Below the pieces are notes generated by a model that saw nothing but the letters and a program-made list of their open reading frames with translations, did not search any database and had not been told where the DNA came from. From Variovorax paradoxus (GTDB lineage Bacteria; Pseudomonadota; Gammaproteobacteria; Burkholderiales; Burkholderiaceae_C): a stretch of DNA of 64,000 nucleotides. This document shows, piece after piece, positions 35,862 through 44,161 of this stretch (the first letter of the stretch is position 1; each line of letters starts with the position of its first letter). Made by a program: the position numbers and the translations under genes. The stretch covers positions 930,001 through 994,000 of the forward strand of contig NZ_JAUSXL010000002.1 of assembly GCF_030815975.1 (NCBI RefSeq). Direction: 5' to 3'.

Positions 35862-36434
35862 ATGAGCTGGGGCGGCCAGGTGCTCGACACCGTCGCGGCC
35901 GAATTCTCGGACGTGGGCGATGCCGCGCAGCTCACGCGCATCGTCGTTCGCCTGATGCTCGCGTCGGTGCTCGGATTCATGCTCGGCTTCGAGCGCGAGC
36001 AGCATGGCAAGGCGGCTGGCGTGCGCACCCACATGCTGGTGGCCATCGGCTCGGCGCTGTTCGTGCTGATTCCGCAGCAGACCGGCATCGTGCCGGGCGA
36101 CATGAGCCGGGTGATCCAGGGCCTGGTGGCGGGCGTGGGCTTTCTCTGCGCCGGCACCATCCTCAAGCAAGGCCGGAAAGAGCACCAGGTGCAGGGCCTC
36201 ACCACCGCCGCCGGGCTGTGGATGACAGCGGCCATCGGCATGGCCTGCGGGCTCGGCCGCGAAGTCACCGCCATCTTGAGCGCGCTGCTGGCGCTGGCCG
36301 TGCTCGCACTGGTGCCGCGCCTGGTCGAACTGGTCGAGCGCATGGCCGGGCCGCCGCGCGCCGAGGACCAGGCCGGCGAGGCGCCGCGCGTGATCGCCTC
36401 GCCTGAAGACCAGCCACCGCCGCCCCCGCGCTGA
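35862..36434 (+). CDS. MgtC/SapB family membrane protein
   Basis: This is 190 residues with about four to five hydrophobic helices and the MgtC core GFEREQHGKAAGVRTHMLVA near residue 45, then GVGFLCAGTILKQG. It lacks the C-terminal cytoplasmic domain of MgtC proper and ends in a Pro-rich tail (PPPPPR), so it is a short YhiD/SapB-type protein. The role is uncertain: some family members affect Mg2+ or acid adaptation. It is 1 bp behind slt, which suggests a joint transcript. Confidence 0.88.
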   Translation: MSWGGQVLDTVAAEFSDVGDAAQLTRIVVRLMLASVLGFMLGFEREQHGKAAGVRTHMLVAIGSALFVLIPQQTGIVPGDMSRVIQGLVAGVGFLCAGTILKQGRKEHQVQGLTTAAGLWMTAAIGMACGLGREVTAILSALLALAVLALVPRLVELVERMAGPPRAEDQAGEAPRVIASPEDQPPPPPR

Positions 36435-36549
36435 AGAAGAAAGCGGCGCCGCGGCGCATCAATTCGGCCGCGTTTCGGCATCAATTGGCGGGTGCGGCCC
36501 CGCTAGCATCGAAGGTTTTTCTCTCTCGTCCCAACCGCAGGATCGCACC

Positions 36550-37233
36550 ATGCGCAAGCTCTACATCGGCAACAAGAATTACTCGTCCTGGTCCATGCGG
36601 CCCTGGGTGCTCATGAAGCAGGCCGGCATCCCGTTCGAAGAGGTGATGGTGCGCTTCGATTCGTTCGACGCCAATTCGCAGTTCAAGAACACCATCGGCG
36701 CGCTCAACCCGGTGGCCAAGGTGCCGGTGCTGGTCGATGGCGACCTGGTGGTGTGGGACACGCTCGCCATTGCCGAATACCTGGCCGAGACCTTTCCCGA
36801 GAAGCAACTCTGGCCCCGCGCCGCGGCCGACCGGGCCCGCGCGCGCAGCATCTGCGCCGAAATGCACGCGGGCTTCAGCAGCCTGCGCAATATTTGCGGC
36901 ATGAACATCGAGGCATCGCTGGCCGACGTCGGCACACGGCTCCTGAAAGACGATCCCGGCCTGCAAGGCGAGATCGACCGCATCGTGCAGATGTGGAGCG
37001 GCCTGCTCGATGCCCATGGTGGCCCCCTGCTGTTCGGCGAATTCAGCATTGCCGACAGCTACTTTGCACCGGTGGGCACGCGCATCAAGACCTATGGACT
37101 GCCGGTGCCGCCGGCCATCACCGCCTACATCGAACGCGTGCAGGCCCTGCCCGGCGTCAAGGCATGGATCGACGATGCCCTGGCCGAGAAGGACTTCCTG
37201 GCGTTCGAAGAGCCCTACCGCACGGGGCGCTGA
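36550..37233 (+). CDS. Glutathione S-transferase family protein
   Basis: This is 227 residues with a thioredoxin-like N-terminal domain starting MRKLYIGNKNYSSWSMRPWV. The Ser/Tyr-rich YSSWSMRPW segment forms the glutathione activation site, and NPVAKVPVL holds the cis-Pro. An all-helical C-terminal domain follows (GEFSIADSYFAPVGTRI near residue 162). The sequence fits the family with YSSWSxR, whose substrate is unknown. Confidence 0.9.
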   Translation: MRKLYIGNKNYSSWSMRPWVLMKQAGIPFEEVMVRFDSFDANSQFKNTIGALNPVAKVPVLVDGDLVVWDTLAIAEYLAETFPEKQLWPRAAADRARARSICAEMHAGFSSLRNICGMNIEASLADVGTRLLKDDPGLQGEIDRIVQMWSGLLDAHGGPLLFGEFSIADSYFAPVGTRIKTYGLPVPPAITAYIERVQALPGVKAWIDDALAEKDFLAFEEPYRTGR

Positions 37234-37258
37234 GGCTCTTCGGGTCCAGGCGCCTCTT

Positions 37259-37984
37259 TTAGAAGCGGTAGGTCGCCGAAAGATAGGTCACGATCGGATT
37301 CAGCTTGAGCCGGGCCTCGCTGGTGGCAACCGGCAGGCCGGTGATCGTGGTGGTCGTGAGCTTGGCCTTGGTCTTGAGCGGAATGTAGGAGACCGAGAAC
37401 GACACGCCCCAGTGCTTGTCGATCTGGTAGGCCACGCCGGCGTTGAGCACGGGCGCGAACGAGCTGTCGAGCTTGGCGGTGGTCGAGGTGGAAAGCGGCC
37501 GCTGGCGCAGCTGGCTGCCCAGCGCGCCCTGGAGCCCCGGCGTCAGCTGGATGTCGCTGTACCAGACATAGGTCGCTCCCAGGCCCACGAACGGACGCAG
37601 TGCGGCATTGCCCTCGTTGAAGTAATACTTGCCGAGGATGGTGGGGCTCCATTGGCGCGCTTCACCGAGTTCGCCCACGCGCGCCAGCGTGCCGGTGCCG
37701 TTGAGCTTGAACTTCGGCGGAATGCCGAACACGCCCTCGACAGCCCAGTGGCTGTCGACAAAATAAACGGCACTCAGGCCCAGCGTGTCTGAATCCTTGA
37801 TCGACGCGCCGGAACCGGCCAGCACGCTGCGCACCGGTGCCGTCAGCGTGAGCGGCTTGCTCGAATCCTGCGGCGCGAAATGAAGCCAACCCGCGCCGAC
37901 AACCCAGTCTCCAGCGTTTTGCGCCCATGCGCTCCCGGATGCCAGCGCGCCCATTGCCGTCAGCGCGAGCATTGTTTTCTTCAT
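37259..37984 (-). CDS. ompW: OmpW family outer-membrane protein
   Basis: This 241-residue protein has a signal peptide (MKKTMLALTAMGALASGSAW, cut near residue 21). Eight beta-strands are expected: VVGAGWLHFAPQDSS opens strand 1, SPTILGKYYFN and RPFVGLGATYVWY lie mid-barrel, and the C-terminus ends YLSATYRF with a terminal Phe. OmpW porins form a small hydrophobic channel. It converges with the GST gene 25 bp away and diverges from cca. Confidence 0.92.
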   Translation of the reverse strand: MKKTMLALTAMGALASGSAWAQNAGDWVVGAGWLHFAPQDSSKPLTLTAPVRSVLAGSGASIKDSDTLGLSAVYFVDSHWAVEGVFGIPPKFKLNGTGTLARVGELGEARQWSPTILGKYYFNEGNAALRPFVGLGATYVWYSDIQLTPGLQGALGSQLRQRPLSTSTTAKLDSSFAPVLNAGVAYQIDKHWGVSFSVSYIPLKTKAKLTTTTITGLPVATSEARLKLNPIVTYLSATYRF

Positions 37985-38064
37985 GACGTGATTACTCCTT
38001 TTGGTTTAAAAATCTGCAGCGCGTGGCCTCCACTGCAACAGCGGCTGCTTTTCGGGCAAATCCG

Positions 38065-38109
38065 CGAACGATCATTCGATTTGCCAGGAAATTATCGAAC
38101 GGTCGTTCT
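38065..38109. promoter_or_regulatory. Two operator-like palindromes between ompW and cca
   Basis: CGAACGATCATTCG (38065-38078) and CGAACGGTCGTTCT (38096-38109) are near-identical imperfect palindromes whose centres are 31 bp apart, about three helical turns. The GAACG-N2-CGTTC half-sites are typical of TetR-family operators. No TetR gene is present in the window. Since they lie 80-125 bp upstream of ompW and 36-80 bp upstream of cca, either gene could be controlled. Confidence 0.6.
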
Positions 38110-38145
38110 ATTTTTTCCAACTGGAGTAATCCCTACACTGGTGCC

Positions 38146-39405
38146 ATGAAAACCTATCTCGTCGGCGGCGCGCTACGCGACCGGCTGCTCGGGCGGCCGG
38201 TGTCGGACCACGACTGGCTCGTGGTGGGCGCCACGCCCGAGGAAATGGCGGCGCGCGGCTACCTGCCCGTGGGGCGCGACTTTCCGGTGTTCCTGCACCC
38301 GCAGACCCGCGAGGAATACGCGCTGGCCCGCACCGAACGCAAGAGCGCGCCGGGCTACCGCGGCTTCACCGTGCACGCCTCGCCCGACGTCACGCTCGAG
38401 CAGGACCTGGCGCGACGCGACCTCACGGTCAACGCCATCGCGCTGCCGGCGGAGTTCGTGGATGCCGACGGCCGCTTCGAGCCCGACGCCGACAAGCTCG
38501 CCGACCCCTTCCACGGCCGGCGCGACCTTCAGCAACGGCTGCTGCGCCATGTCACCGATGCCTTTCGCGAAGACCCGGTGCGCATCCTGCGGGTGGCGCG
38601 CTTCGCGGCGCGCTTCGACGATTTTTCCGTCGCGCCCGAAACCATGGCCCTGATGCGCGAGATGGTCGAAGCCGGCGAAGCCGATGCGCTGGTGCCCGAG
38701 CGCGTCTGGCAGGAGCTGGCGCGCGGGCTCATGGAAACCCGCCCGTCGCGCATGTTCGAGGTGCTGCGCGCCTGCGGGGCGCTGGCGGTGCTGCTGCCCG
38801 AGGTCGACCGGCTCTGGGGCGTGCCGCAGCCCGAGGCCCATCATCCCGAAGTGGACAGCGGCGTGCACCTGATGATGGTCATCGACACCAGCGCCAGGCT
38901 GCAGGCTTCGCTGCCGGTGCGCTTCGCCTGCCTGATGCACGACCTCGGCAAGGGCACGACCGAGCCCGAGCTGCTGCCGCGCCACATCGGCCACGAGAAG
39001 CGCAGCGCCGAACTGCTGCGCGCGGTGTGCGATCGCTGGCGCGTGCCGGTCGAGATCCGCGAACTGGCCGAGGTGGTGGCACGCGAGCACGGCAACATCC
39101 ACCGCAGCGGCGAGCTCGCGCCGGCGGCGCTGGTGCGCCTGCTGGAGCGCTGCGATGCGTTTCGCAAGCCGGCGCGCTTTGCCGACGTGCTGCTGGCGTG
39201 CGAGTGCGATGCCCGCGGCCGGCTCGGCTTCGAAGACCGGCCCTACCCGCAGCGCGAACGGCTGCTCGGGGTGCTGGCCACGGCGGCCGGCGTGCCCACC
39301 GATGCCGTGGCAAGCGCGGCGCAGCAATCCGGTGCCGCGGGACCGCAGATCGGCGAGGCGATCCATCGCGCACGCATCGAGGCCGTGGCGGCATCGCTGG
39401 GCTGA
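38146..39405 (+). CDS. cca: CCA-adding enzyme (tRNA nucleotidyltransferase), multifunctional
   Basis: This 419-residue class II nucleotidyltransferase adds CCA to tRNA 3' ends. It begins MKTYLVGGALRDRLLGRPV, with the SDHDWLVVG acidic pair in the catalytic site. RRDLTVNAIA and EDPVRILRVARFAARF mark the neck. A C-terminal HD domain near residue 225 (HLMMVIDTSARL, CLMHDLGKG) brings the extra phosphohydrolase activity. Its start was set at MKTYL because the longer frame is unsupported. Confidence 0.95.
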   Translation: MKTYLVGGALRDRLLGRPVSDHDWLVVGATPEEMAARGYLPVGRDFPVFLHPQTREEYALARTERKSAPGYRGFTVHASPDVTLEQDLARRDLTVNAIALPAEFVDADGRFEPDADKLADPFHGRRDLQQRLLRHVTDAFREDPVRILRVARFAARFDDFSVAPETMALMREMVEAGEADALVPERVWQELARGLMETRPSRMFEVLRACGALAVLLPEVDRLWGVPQPEAHHPEVDSGVHLMMVIDTSARLQASLPVRFACLMHDLGKGTTEPELLPRHIGHEKRSAELLRAVCDRWRVPVEIRELAEVVAREHGNIHRSGELAPAALVRLLERCDAFRKPARFADVLLACECDARGRLGFEDRPYPQRERLLGVLATAAGVPTDAVASAAQQSGAAGPQIGEAIHRARIEAVAASLG

Positions 39406-39473
39406 AGCCCCGCCGCAGACGTCCGACTTTGGCCGACACGGGAAATGCCAGGCCCGTGTTATGGTTTTCACCG

Positions 39474-40259
39474 ATGCCAATGTCTTCCCAGTTGCCTCCT
39501 CCGTTGGGCCGAGATACCGCCCTCTTTCTCGACTTCGACGGCACGCTGGTCGCGCTCGCACCCACTCCCGAGGCGATCGAGATTCCTTCTGCCCTGGTGG
39601 CACTGCTCGAAGACCTGCGCGAACAGCTCGGCGGCGCGCTGGCCGTGGTGTCGGGCCGCCAGATCGATGCCATCGACCGCTTCCTTGCGCCGCTGCGCCT
39701 GCCTGCCGCCGGCGAGCACGGCGTGCAGCGGCGCGACTCGCAGGGCCGCATGCAGGAGCAGCACGCGCCCGACCTCGTGCCCATCCTGGACGTTGCCAAC
39801 GAACTGGCCCGGGTGCATGAAGGCCTGCTGGTGGAGCGCAAGCATGCGGCCATCGCGCTGCACTATCGGCTCGCACCGCAGCTGGAAGCCGTGTGCCGCG
39901 ATGCCATGTCGCGCGCCATCACGGGCCGGCCGCTGCTCGAACTCCTGCACGGCAAGTTCGTGTTCGAGGTCAAGCCCGTCGGAGTCAACAAGGGTCTTGC
40001 CATCGAGGCCTTCATGAACGAGGCTCCGTTCGCGGGGCGCCTGCCGGTCTTTGCCGGCGACGACACCACCGACGAGAGCGGCTTCGCGGTGGTGCAGCCG
40101 CGCGGCGGCGTCGGCATCAAGGTCGGCTCGGGCCCGAGCCTGGCGCTGCACCGGCTCGAATCGCCGCGCGCGGTCTACGAATGGCTGGTGCAGCTGCGCG
40201 ACCAGCTGGCCGCGCCGGCCCACAAGAAAAACGGCGAATCCCCGAGGAGCGACGGATGA
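39474..40259 (+). CDS. otsB: Trehalose-6-phosphate phosphatase
   Basis: This 261-residue HAD-family enzyme has the nucleophile motif LFLDFDGTLV near residue 18, then KPVGVNKG and FAGDDTTDESGF. It dephosphorylates trehalose-6-phosphate. It is the first gene of a three-gene trehalose unit with GH15 and otsA. The stop overlaps the GH15 ATG (ATGA). An ATG two codons later is an alternative start. Confidence 0.93.
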   Translation: MPMSSQLPPPLGRDTALFLDFDGTLVALAPTPEAIEIPSALVALLEDLREQLGGALAVVSGRQIDAIDRFLAPLRLPAAGEHGVQRRDSQGRMQEQHAPDLVPILDVANELARVHEGLLVERKHAAIALHYRLAPQLEAVCRDAMSRAITGRPLLELLHGKFVFEVKPVGVNKGLAIEAFMNEAPFAGRLPVFAGDDTTDESGFAVVQPRGGVGIKVGSGPSLALHRLESPRAVYEWLVQLRDQLAAPAHKKNGESPRSDG

Positions 40260-42178
40260 GCGAGCTGCAACTGTCGAAGGCACCCGAGGACCGCGCGGGC
40301 ATCTCCCTTTCCGGCGCGGCCGGGCCGGCCGACCAGGCGCCGGTCGATCCGCACGCTGCGGCATCGGCCGTGCCGCGCGGCTTCGGGGCGCCGGCCGAGC
40401 CTTCGCTCAACGTCGGCGTGATCGGCAACTGCGCCTACAGCGCGCTCATCGATGCACGCGGGCGCGCCGTGTGGTGCTGCCTGCCGCGCTTCGACGGCGA
40501 TCCAGTCTTCAATGCGCTGCTGCACCCGGGCGAGGATGCCGGCGCCTGGGCCATCGAGATCGAGGACTTCGCCTCCAGCAAGCAGTGGTACGAACCCAAT
40601 ACCGCGGTGCTGCGCACGCAGCTGTTCGACAGCGCCGGCCAGGGCATCGAGATCACCGACTTTGCGCCGCGCTTCTACAGCCGCTCGCGCTACTTCCGAC
40701 CGCTGATGATGGTGCGCCGCGTGCGCCCGATTGCCGGCGCGCCGCGCATCCGCGTGGCGCTCGATCCACGCTTCCAGTGGGGCGCCTCGGCGCCGCTGGA
40801 GGTCACGCGCGGCAGCAACCACATCCGCTACGTGGGGCCGGACGTGACGCTGCGGCTCAACACCGACGCATCGATCTCGCACATTCTTTCGCGCCAGCCT
40901 TTCGTGCTTTCGCGCGAATACAACTTCATGTTCGGCGTCGACGAAACCCTGCTCGAGGGCATTGCCGACACCGCGCGCAGCTTCGAGCAGGAAACCATCT
41001 CCTACTGGCGCACCTGGAGCAAGCGGCTCGCGATTCCGTTCGAATACCAGGACGCGGTGATCCGCGCGGCCATCACGCTCAAGCTCTCGCTCTACGAAGA
41101 TACCGGCGCCATCGTCGCCGCCATGACCACGAGCATTCCCGAGGCGCCGGGCAGCCAGCGCAACTGGGACTACCGCTACTGCTGGCTGCGCGATGCCTTC
41201 TTCGTGGTGCGCGCGCTCAACTCGCTGAGCGAGGTCGGCACCATGGAAGACTATCTGCGCTGGCTCGGCAACGTGGTGATCGGCTCGCACGGCGAGCACA
41301 TCCAGCCGCTCTACGGCATCGGGCTGGAACGCGAACTGCCCGAATCGATGGTCGACAACCTGCAGGGCTACCGCGGCATGGGGCCGGTGCGCGTGGGCAA
41401 CCAGGCGCAGGAGCACTTCCAGCACGACGTCTACGGCAACATCGTGCTCGGCGCGGCGCAGGCCTTCCATGACCACCGGCTGCTCGCCCGTGCGGGCGTG
41501 GCCGAGTTTCCGCACCTCGAGGCGGTGGGCGAGCAGGCCGTCCGCGTGTACGGCACGCCCGACGCCGGCATGTGGGAGCTGCGCACCCGCGCCCGTGTGC
41601 ACACCAGCTCGGCGCTCATGAGCTGGGCCGCCTGCGACCGGCTCGCCAAGATCGCGCGCGCGCTGGCGCTGCCCGAACGCGCCGCCTACTGGCACGGCCA
41701 CGCCGCGCGCATGAAGGAAGAAATTTTGGCCAAGTCGTGGTGCGAGGAGCGCCAGGCCTTTGCCGAAAGCTTCGGCGGCCATGAGCTCGACGCCAGCATC
41801 CTGCTGATGGTGGAGGTGGGACTGATCGACGCGCGCGACCCGCGCTTCATCTCCACCGTCGACGCCATGGAAAAGTCGCTCTGCGACGGCCCCTACATGC
41901 GCCGCTACGAAGCGGCCGACGATTTCGGCAAACCCGAGACCGCCTTCAACATCTGCACCTTCTGGCGCATCGACGCGCTCGCCAAGATCGGCCGCAAGGC
42001 CGAGGCGCGCCAGATCTTCGAGACCATGCTGGCGGCGCGCAACCCGCTCGGCCTGCTCTCGGAAGACACGCACCCCGTCACGGGCGAGATGTGGGGCAAC
42101 TTTCCGCAGACGTACTCGATGGTCGGCATCATCAATGCGGCGGTGCGGCTGTCGGCGCCTTGGGATTCGTGCATATGA
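40256..42178 (+). CDS. Glycoside hydrolase family 15 protein (glucoamylase/trehalase-like)
   Basis: This 640-residue protein has an N-terminal beta-sandwich (LNVGVIGNCAYSALIDARGR) and an (alpha/alpha)6 barrel. RNWDYRYCWLRDAFFV near residue 302 matches the GH15 substrate-binding signature, and GMWELR near residue 440 fits the general-acid Glu region. A second catalytic Glu late in the barrel is expected, but I did not place it. It has no signal peptide, so it is cytoplasmic. Overlap with otsB and closeness to otsA imply a role in trehalose turnover. GH15 members include glucoamylases and acid trehalases, so substrate is not certain. Confidence 0.87.
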   Translation: MSELQLSKAPEDRAGISLSGAAGPADQAPVDPHAAASAVPRGFGAPAEPSLNVGVIGNCAYSALIDARGRAVWCCLPRFDGDPVFNALLHPGEDAGAWAIEIEDFASSKQWYEPNTAVLRTQLFDSAGQGIEITDFAPRFYSRSRYFRPLMMVRRVRPIAGAPRIRVALDPRFQWGASAPLEVTRGSNHIRYVGPDVTLRLNTDASISHILSRQPFVLSREYNFMFGVDETLLEGIADTARSFEQETISYWRTWSKRLAIPFEYQDAVIRAAITLKLSLYEDTGAIVAAMTTSIPEAPGSQRNWDYRYCWLRDAFFVVRALNSLSEVGTMEDYLRWLGNVVIGSHGEHIQPLYGIGLERELPESMVDNLQGYRGMGPVRVGNQAQEHFQHDVYGNIVLGAAQAFHDHRLLARAGVAEFPHLEAVGEQAVRVYGTPDAGMWELRTRARVHTSSALMSWAACDRLAKIARALALPERAAYWHGHAARMKEEILAKSWCEERQAFAESFGGHELDASILLMVEVGLIDARDPRFISTVDAMEKSLCDGPYMRRYEAADDFGKPETAFNICTFWRIDALAKIGRKAEARQIFETMLAARNPLGLLSEDTHPVTGEMWGNFPQTYSMVGIINAAVRLSAPWDSCI

Positions 42179-42251
42179 GCGCCGCGCCGGGCCGCCCCAA
42201 GCAAGCTCGCCCCCGCTCGGCGGGGAGGCGCGCAGCGCCAGGGGTGCACCA
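42179..42251. repeat. GC-rich intergenic repeat with hairpin, between GH15 gene and otsA
   Basis: This 73-bp spacer carries CCCCGC-TCG-GCGGGG (42211-42225) inside GC-rich flanking sequence (GGGCCGCCCCAAGCAAGCTC before it, AGGCGCGCAGCGCCAGGGGT after). Its style resembles the family at 33.0-33.2 kb and is of a kind common in Comamonadaceae genomes. The hairpin could slow transcription or stabilise the otsB-GH15 message; no U-tract is seen. Confidence 0.55.
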
Positions 42252-43637
42252 ATGAGCCGGCTTGTCGTTGTCTCCAACCGCGTGGCCGACCCGCGCAAGC
42301 CTGCGGCCGGCGGCCTGGCCGTGGCGCTCGGCGAGAGCCTGCAGCAAAGCGGCGGCCTGTGGTTCGGCTGGAGCGGCCAGATCGTCGAGAACGGCCCCAC
42401 GGGCGAAGGCGAGCTGCACATGCAGCAGGCCGGGAAGGTCACGCTCGCCACCATCGACCTGAGCCGCGAGGATCACGACAGCTACTACCTGGGCTACAGC
42501 AACGACGTGCTGTGGCCGGTGTTCCACAACCGCCTCGACCTCGCCCACTTCGACGCCGGCTTCATCGGCGGCTACCGGCGCGTGAACCAGCTGTTCGCAC
42601 GCAAGCTCAAGCCGATGCTGAAGGACGACGACGTCATCTGGATCCACGACTACCACCTGATGCCGCTGGCGGCCGAGCTGCGCGGCATGGGCTGCAGGCA
42701 GCGCATCGGCTTCTTCCTGCACATTCCGCTGCCGCCACAGATCATCATCGCGGCCGTTCCGCAGCACGAATGGCTCATGCGCTCGCTGTTCGCCTACGAC
42801 CTGATCGGCTTCCAGGCGCAGCAGGACGTGCAGCATTTCGAGCACTACGTGCGCAACGAGGCGCATGGCGAATACCTCGGCGACGAGATGTACCGCGCCT
42901 ACGGCCAGACGGTGCGTTGCAGCGCCTTTCCGATCGGCATCGACGTCGACGAGTTCGCGGCGCTCACGCATGCGAAGGAGTCGCGCGACATGTTCGAGAC
43001 CATGAAGCGCGAGTACTCGCAGCGCCGGCTGCTGCTGGGCATCGACCGGCTCGACTACTCCAAGGGCATTCCCCAGCGCGTGCGTGCCTTTCGCGAGCTG
43101 CTCGCCAACTATCCGGAGAACCGCCGCAGCGCCACGCTGATCCAGATCGCCTCGCCCACGCGCGAAACCGTCGATGCCTATGGCGACATCCGGCGCGAGC
43201 TCGAATCGCTGTGCGGCGCCATCAACGGCGATTACGGCGAACTCGACTGGATGCCGGTGCGCTACATCCACCGCATGGTGGCGCGCAAGCGCGTGCCGGG
43301 GCTGTGCCGCGCGGCCGCGGTCGGGCTGGTGACGCCGCTGCGCGACGGCATGAACCTGGTCGCCAAGGAGTACATCGCGGCGCAGGACCCGGCCGACCCG
43401 GGCGTGCTGGTGCTGTCGCGCTTCGCCGGCGCGGCCGAGCAGCTGAAGGAAGCGCTGCTGGTGAATCCGTACGACACGCACGGCACGGCCGAGACCGTGC
43501 AGCAGGCGCTGCAGATGCCACTCGAGGAGCGGCGCGAGCGGCACCAGAAGCTGCTGTCGCGCATCCGCGAGCAGGACATCCATTGGTGGCGGCGCGGCTT
43601 TCTCGAGGCGCTGCGCCATGCCGCGAGCCAGCGCTAG
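42252..43637 (+). CDS. otsA: Trehalose-6-phosphate synthase (GT20)
   Basis: This 461-residue enzyme transfers glucose from UDP-glucose to glucose-6-phosphate. The opening [20 protein letters not shown] and the [19 protein letters not shown] and [13 protein letters not shown] motifs identify it. The start at 42252 was chosen because the sequence is canonical from [10 protein letters not shown] on. It lies 73 bp behind the GH15 gene and follows otsB in the same direction. Confidence 0.95.
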   Translation: MSRLVVVSNRVADPRKPAAGGLAVALGESLQQSGGLWFGWSGQIVENGPTGEGELHMQQAGKVTLATIDLSREDHDSYYLGYSNDVLWPVFHNRLDLAHFDAGFIGGYRRVNQLFARKLKPMLKDDDVIWIHDYHLMPLAAELRGMGCRQRIGFFLHIPLPPQIIIAAVPQHEWLMRSLFAYDLIGFQAQQDVQHFEHYVRNEAHGEYLGDEMYRAYGQTVRCSAFPIGIDVDEFAALTHAKESRDMFETMKREYSQRRLLLGIDRLDYSKGIPQRVRAFRELLANYPENRRSATLIQIASPTRETVDAYGDIRRELESLCGAINGDYGELDWMPVRYIHRMVARKRVPGLCRAAAVGLVTPLRDGMNLVAKEYIAAQDPADPGVLVLSRFAGAAEQLKEALLVNPYDTHGTAETVQQALQMPLEERRERHQKLLSRIREQDIHWWRRGFLEALRHAASQR

Positions 43638-43653
43638 CCAGGCCGCCGCCCGC

Positions 43654-43989
43654 TCAGCTTCCGGTCAACAGCCGCACCAGCCGCATCACCGGCCGGGGCT
43701 CGGCGGGCCGTGCCGCCGGTGACTGCTGCGGCGCGTGCACGCGCAGCCGCACCGGCGCCAGCGCCGACAGTTCGATCCAGCCGCCGCGTTCCAGGCGATG
43801 CACGTCGCCCTCGTTCAGCACGGTCTTCGCGGTGAACACCGTGTCGCCGAACCATGAGGGCGGCGACGCGAGCAGCGCCCGGCCTTCCAGCATCTCGAGC
43901 CAGGTGGCGGGATCGAGTGCTGCGCGCAGGGCCTCGCCCGGTTGCAGGACGACGGTATCGGGCAGTCGGTCGAGAGTGAGGGGGGACAT
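43654..43989 (-). CDS. DUF2917-like protein
   Basis: This 111-residue protein is rich in beta-strands: VVLQPGEALRAALDPATWLE, ALLASPPSWFGDTVF, VLNEGDVHRLERGGWIELSA. The PGE and NEGD turns resemble DUF2917 members. The start at 43989 has a short GAAGG upstream. It diverges from a MocR regulator, repeating the arrangement seen for the DUF2917/LysR pair at 31.5-33 kb. The function is unknown. Confidence 0.7.
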   Translation of the reverse strand: MSPLTLDRLPDTVVLQPGEALRAALDPATWLEMLEGRALLASPPSWFGDTVFTAKTVLNEGDVHRLERGGWIELSALAPVRLRVHAPQQSPAARPAEPRPVMRLVRLLTGS

Positions 43990-44089
43990 GGGCGCCTTCG
44001 GGAGTTGGTGCACTCATCGTAGGAATTCGCGCGCCCGGAAAACAGGCACACGCCCAAGCGATTCGCACCGGAACAGCGGTGATCGCGGC

Positions 44090-44129
44090 GCATCTGTTAT
44101 GGTCGTTTTCCTTCGCAACTGCATCTGTT
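44090..44129. promoter_or_regulatory. Direct repeat upstream of the MocR gene (putative MocR sites)
   Basis: GCATCTGTT appears at 44090-44098 and 44121-44129, in the same orientation and 31 bp apart, about three turns. It lies in the shared region between DUF2917 and MocR genes. MocR regulators such as PdxR and GabR bind direct repeats, so these may be its autoregulatory or target sites. The level of support is only positional. Confidence 0.45.
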
Positions 44130-44161
44130 TTTGGATGCGCGACAGGGAGAGCATTGAGGCC

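Noticed and set aside
33821..36484. Upstream extension of the cyclo-ligase frame to 36484 on the minus strand
   Set aside because: It runs antisense through slt and the MgtC-like gene; the cyclo-ligase itself starts at 33820.
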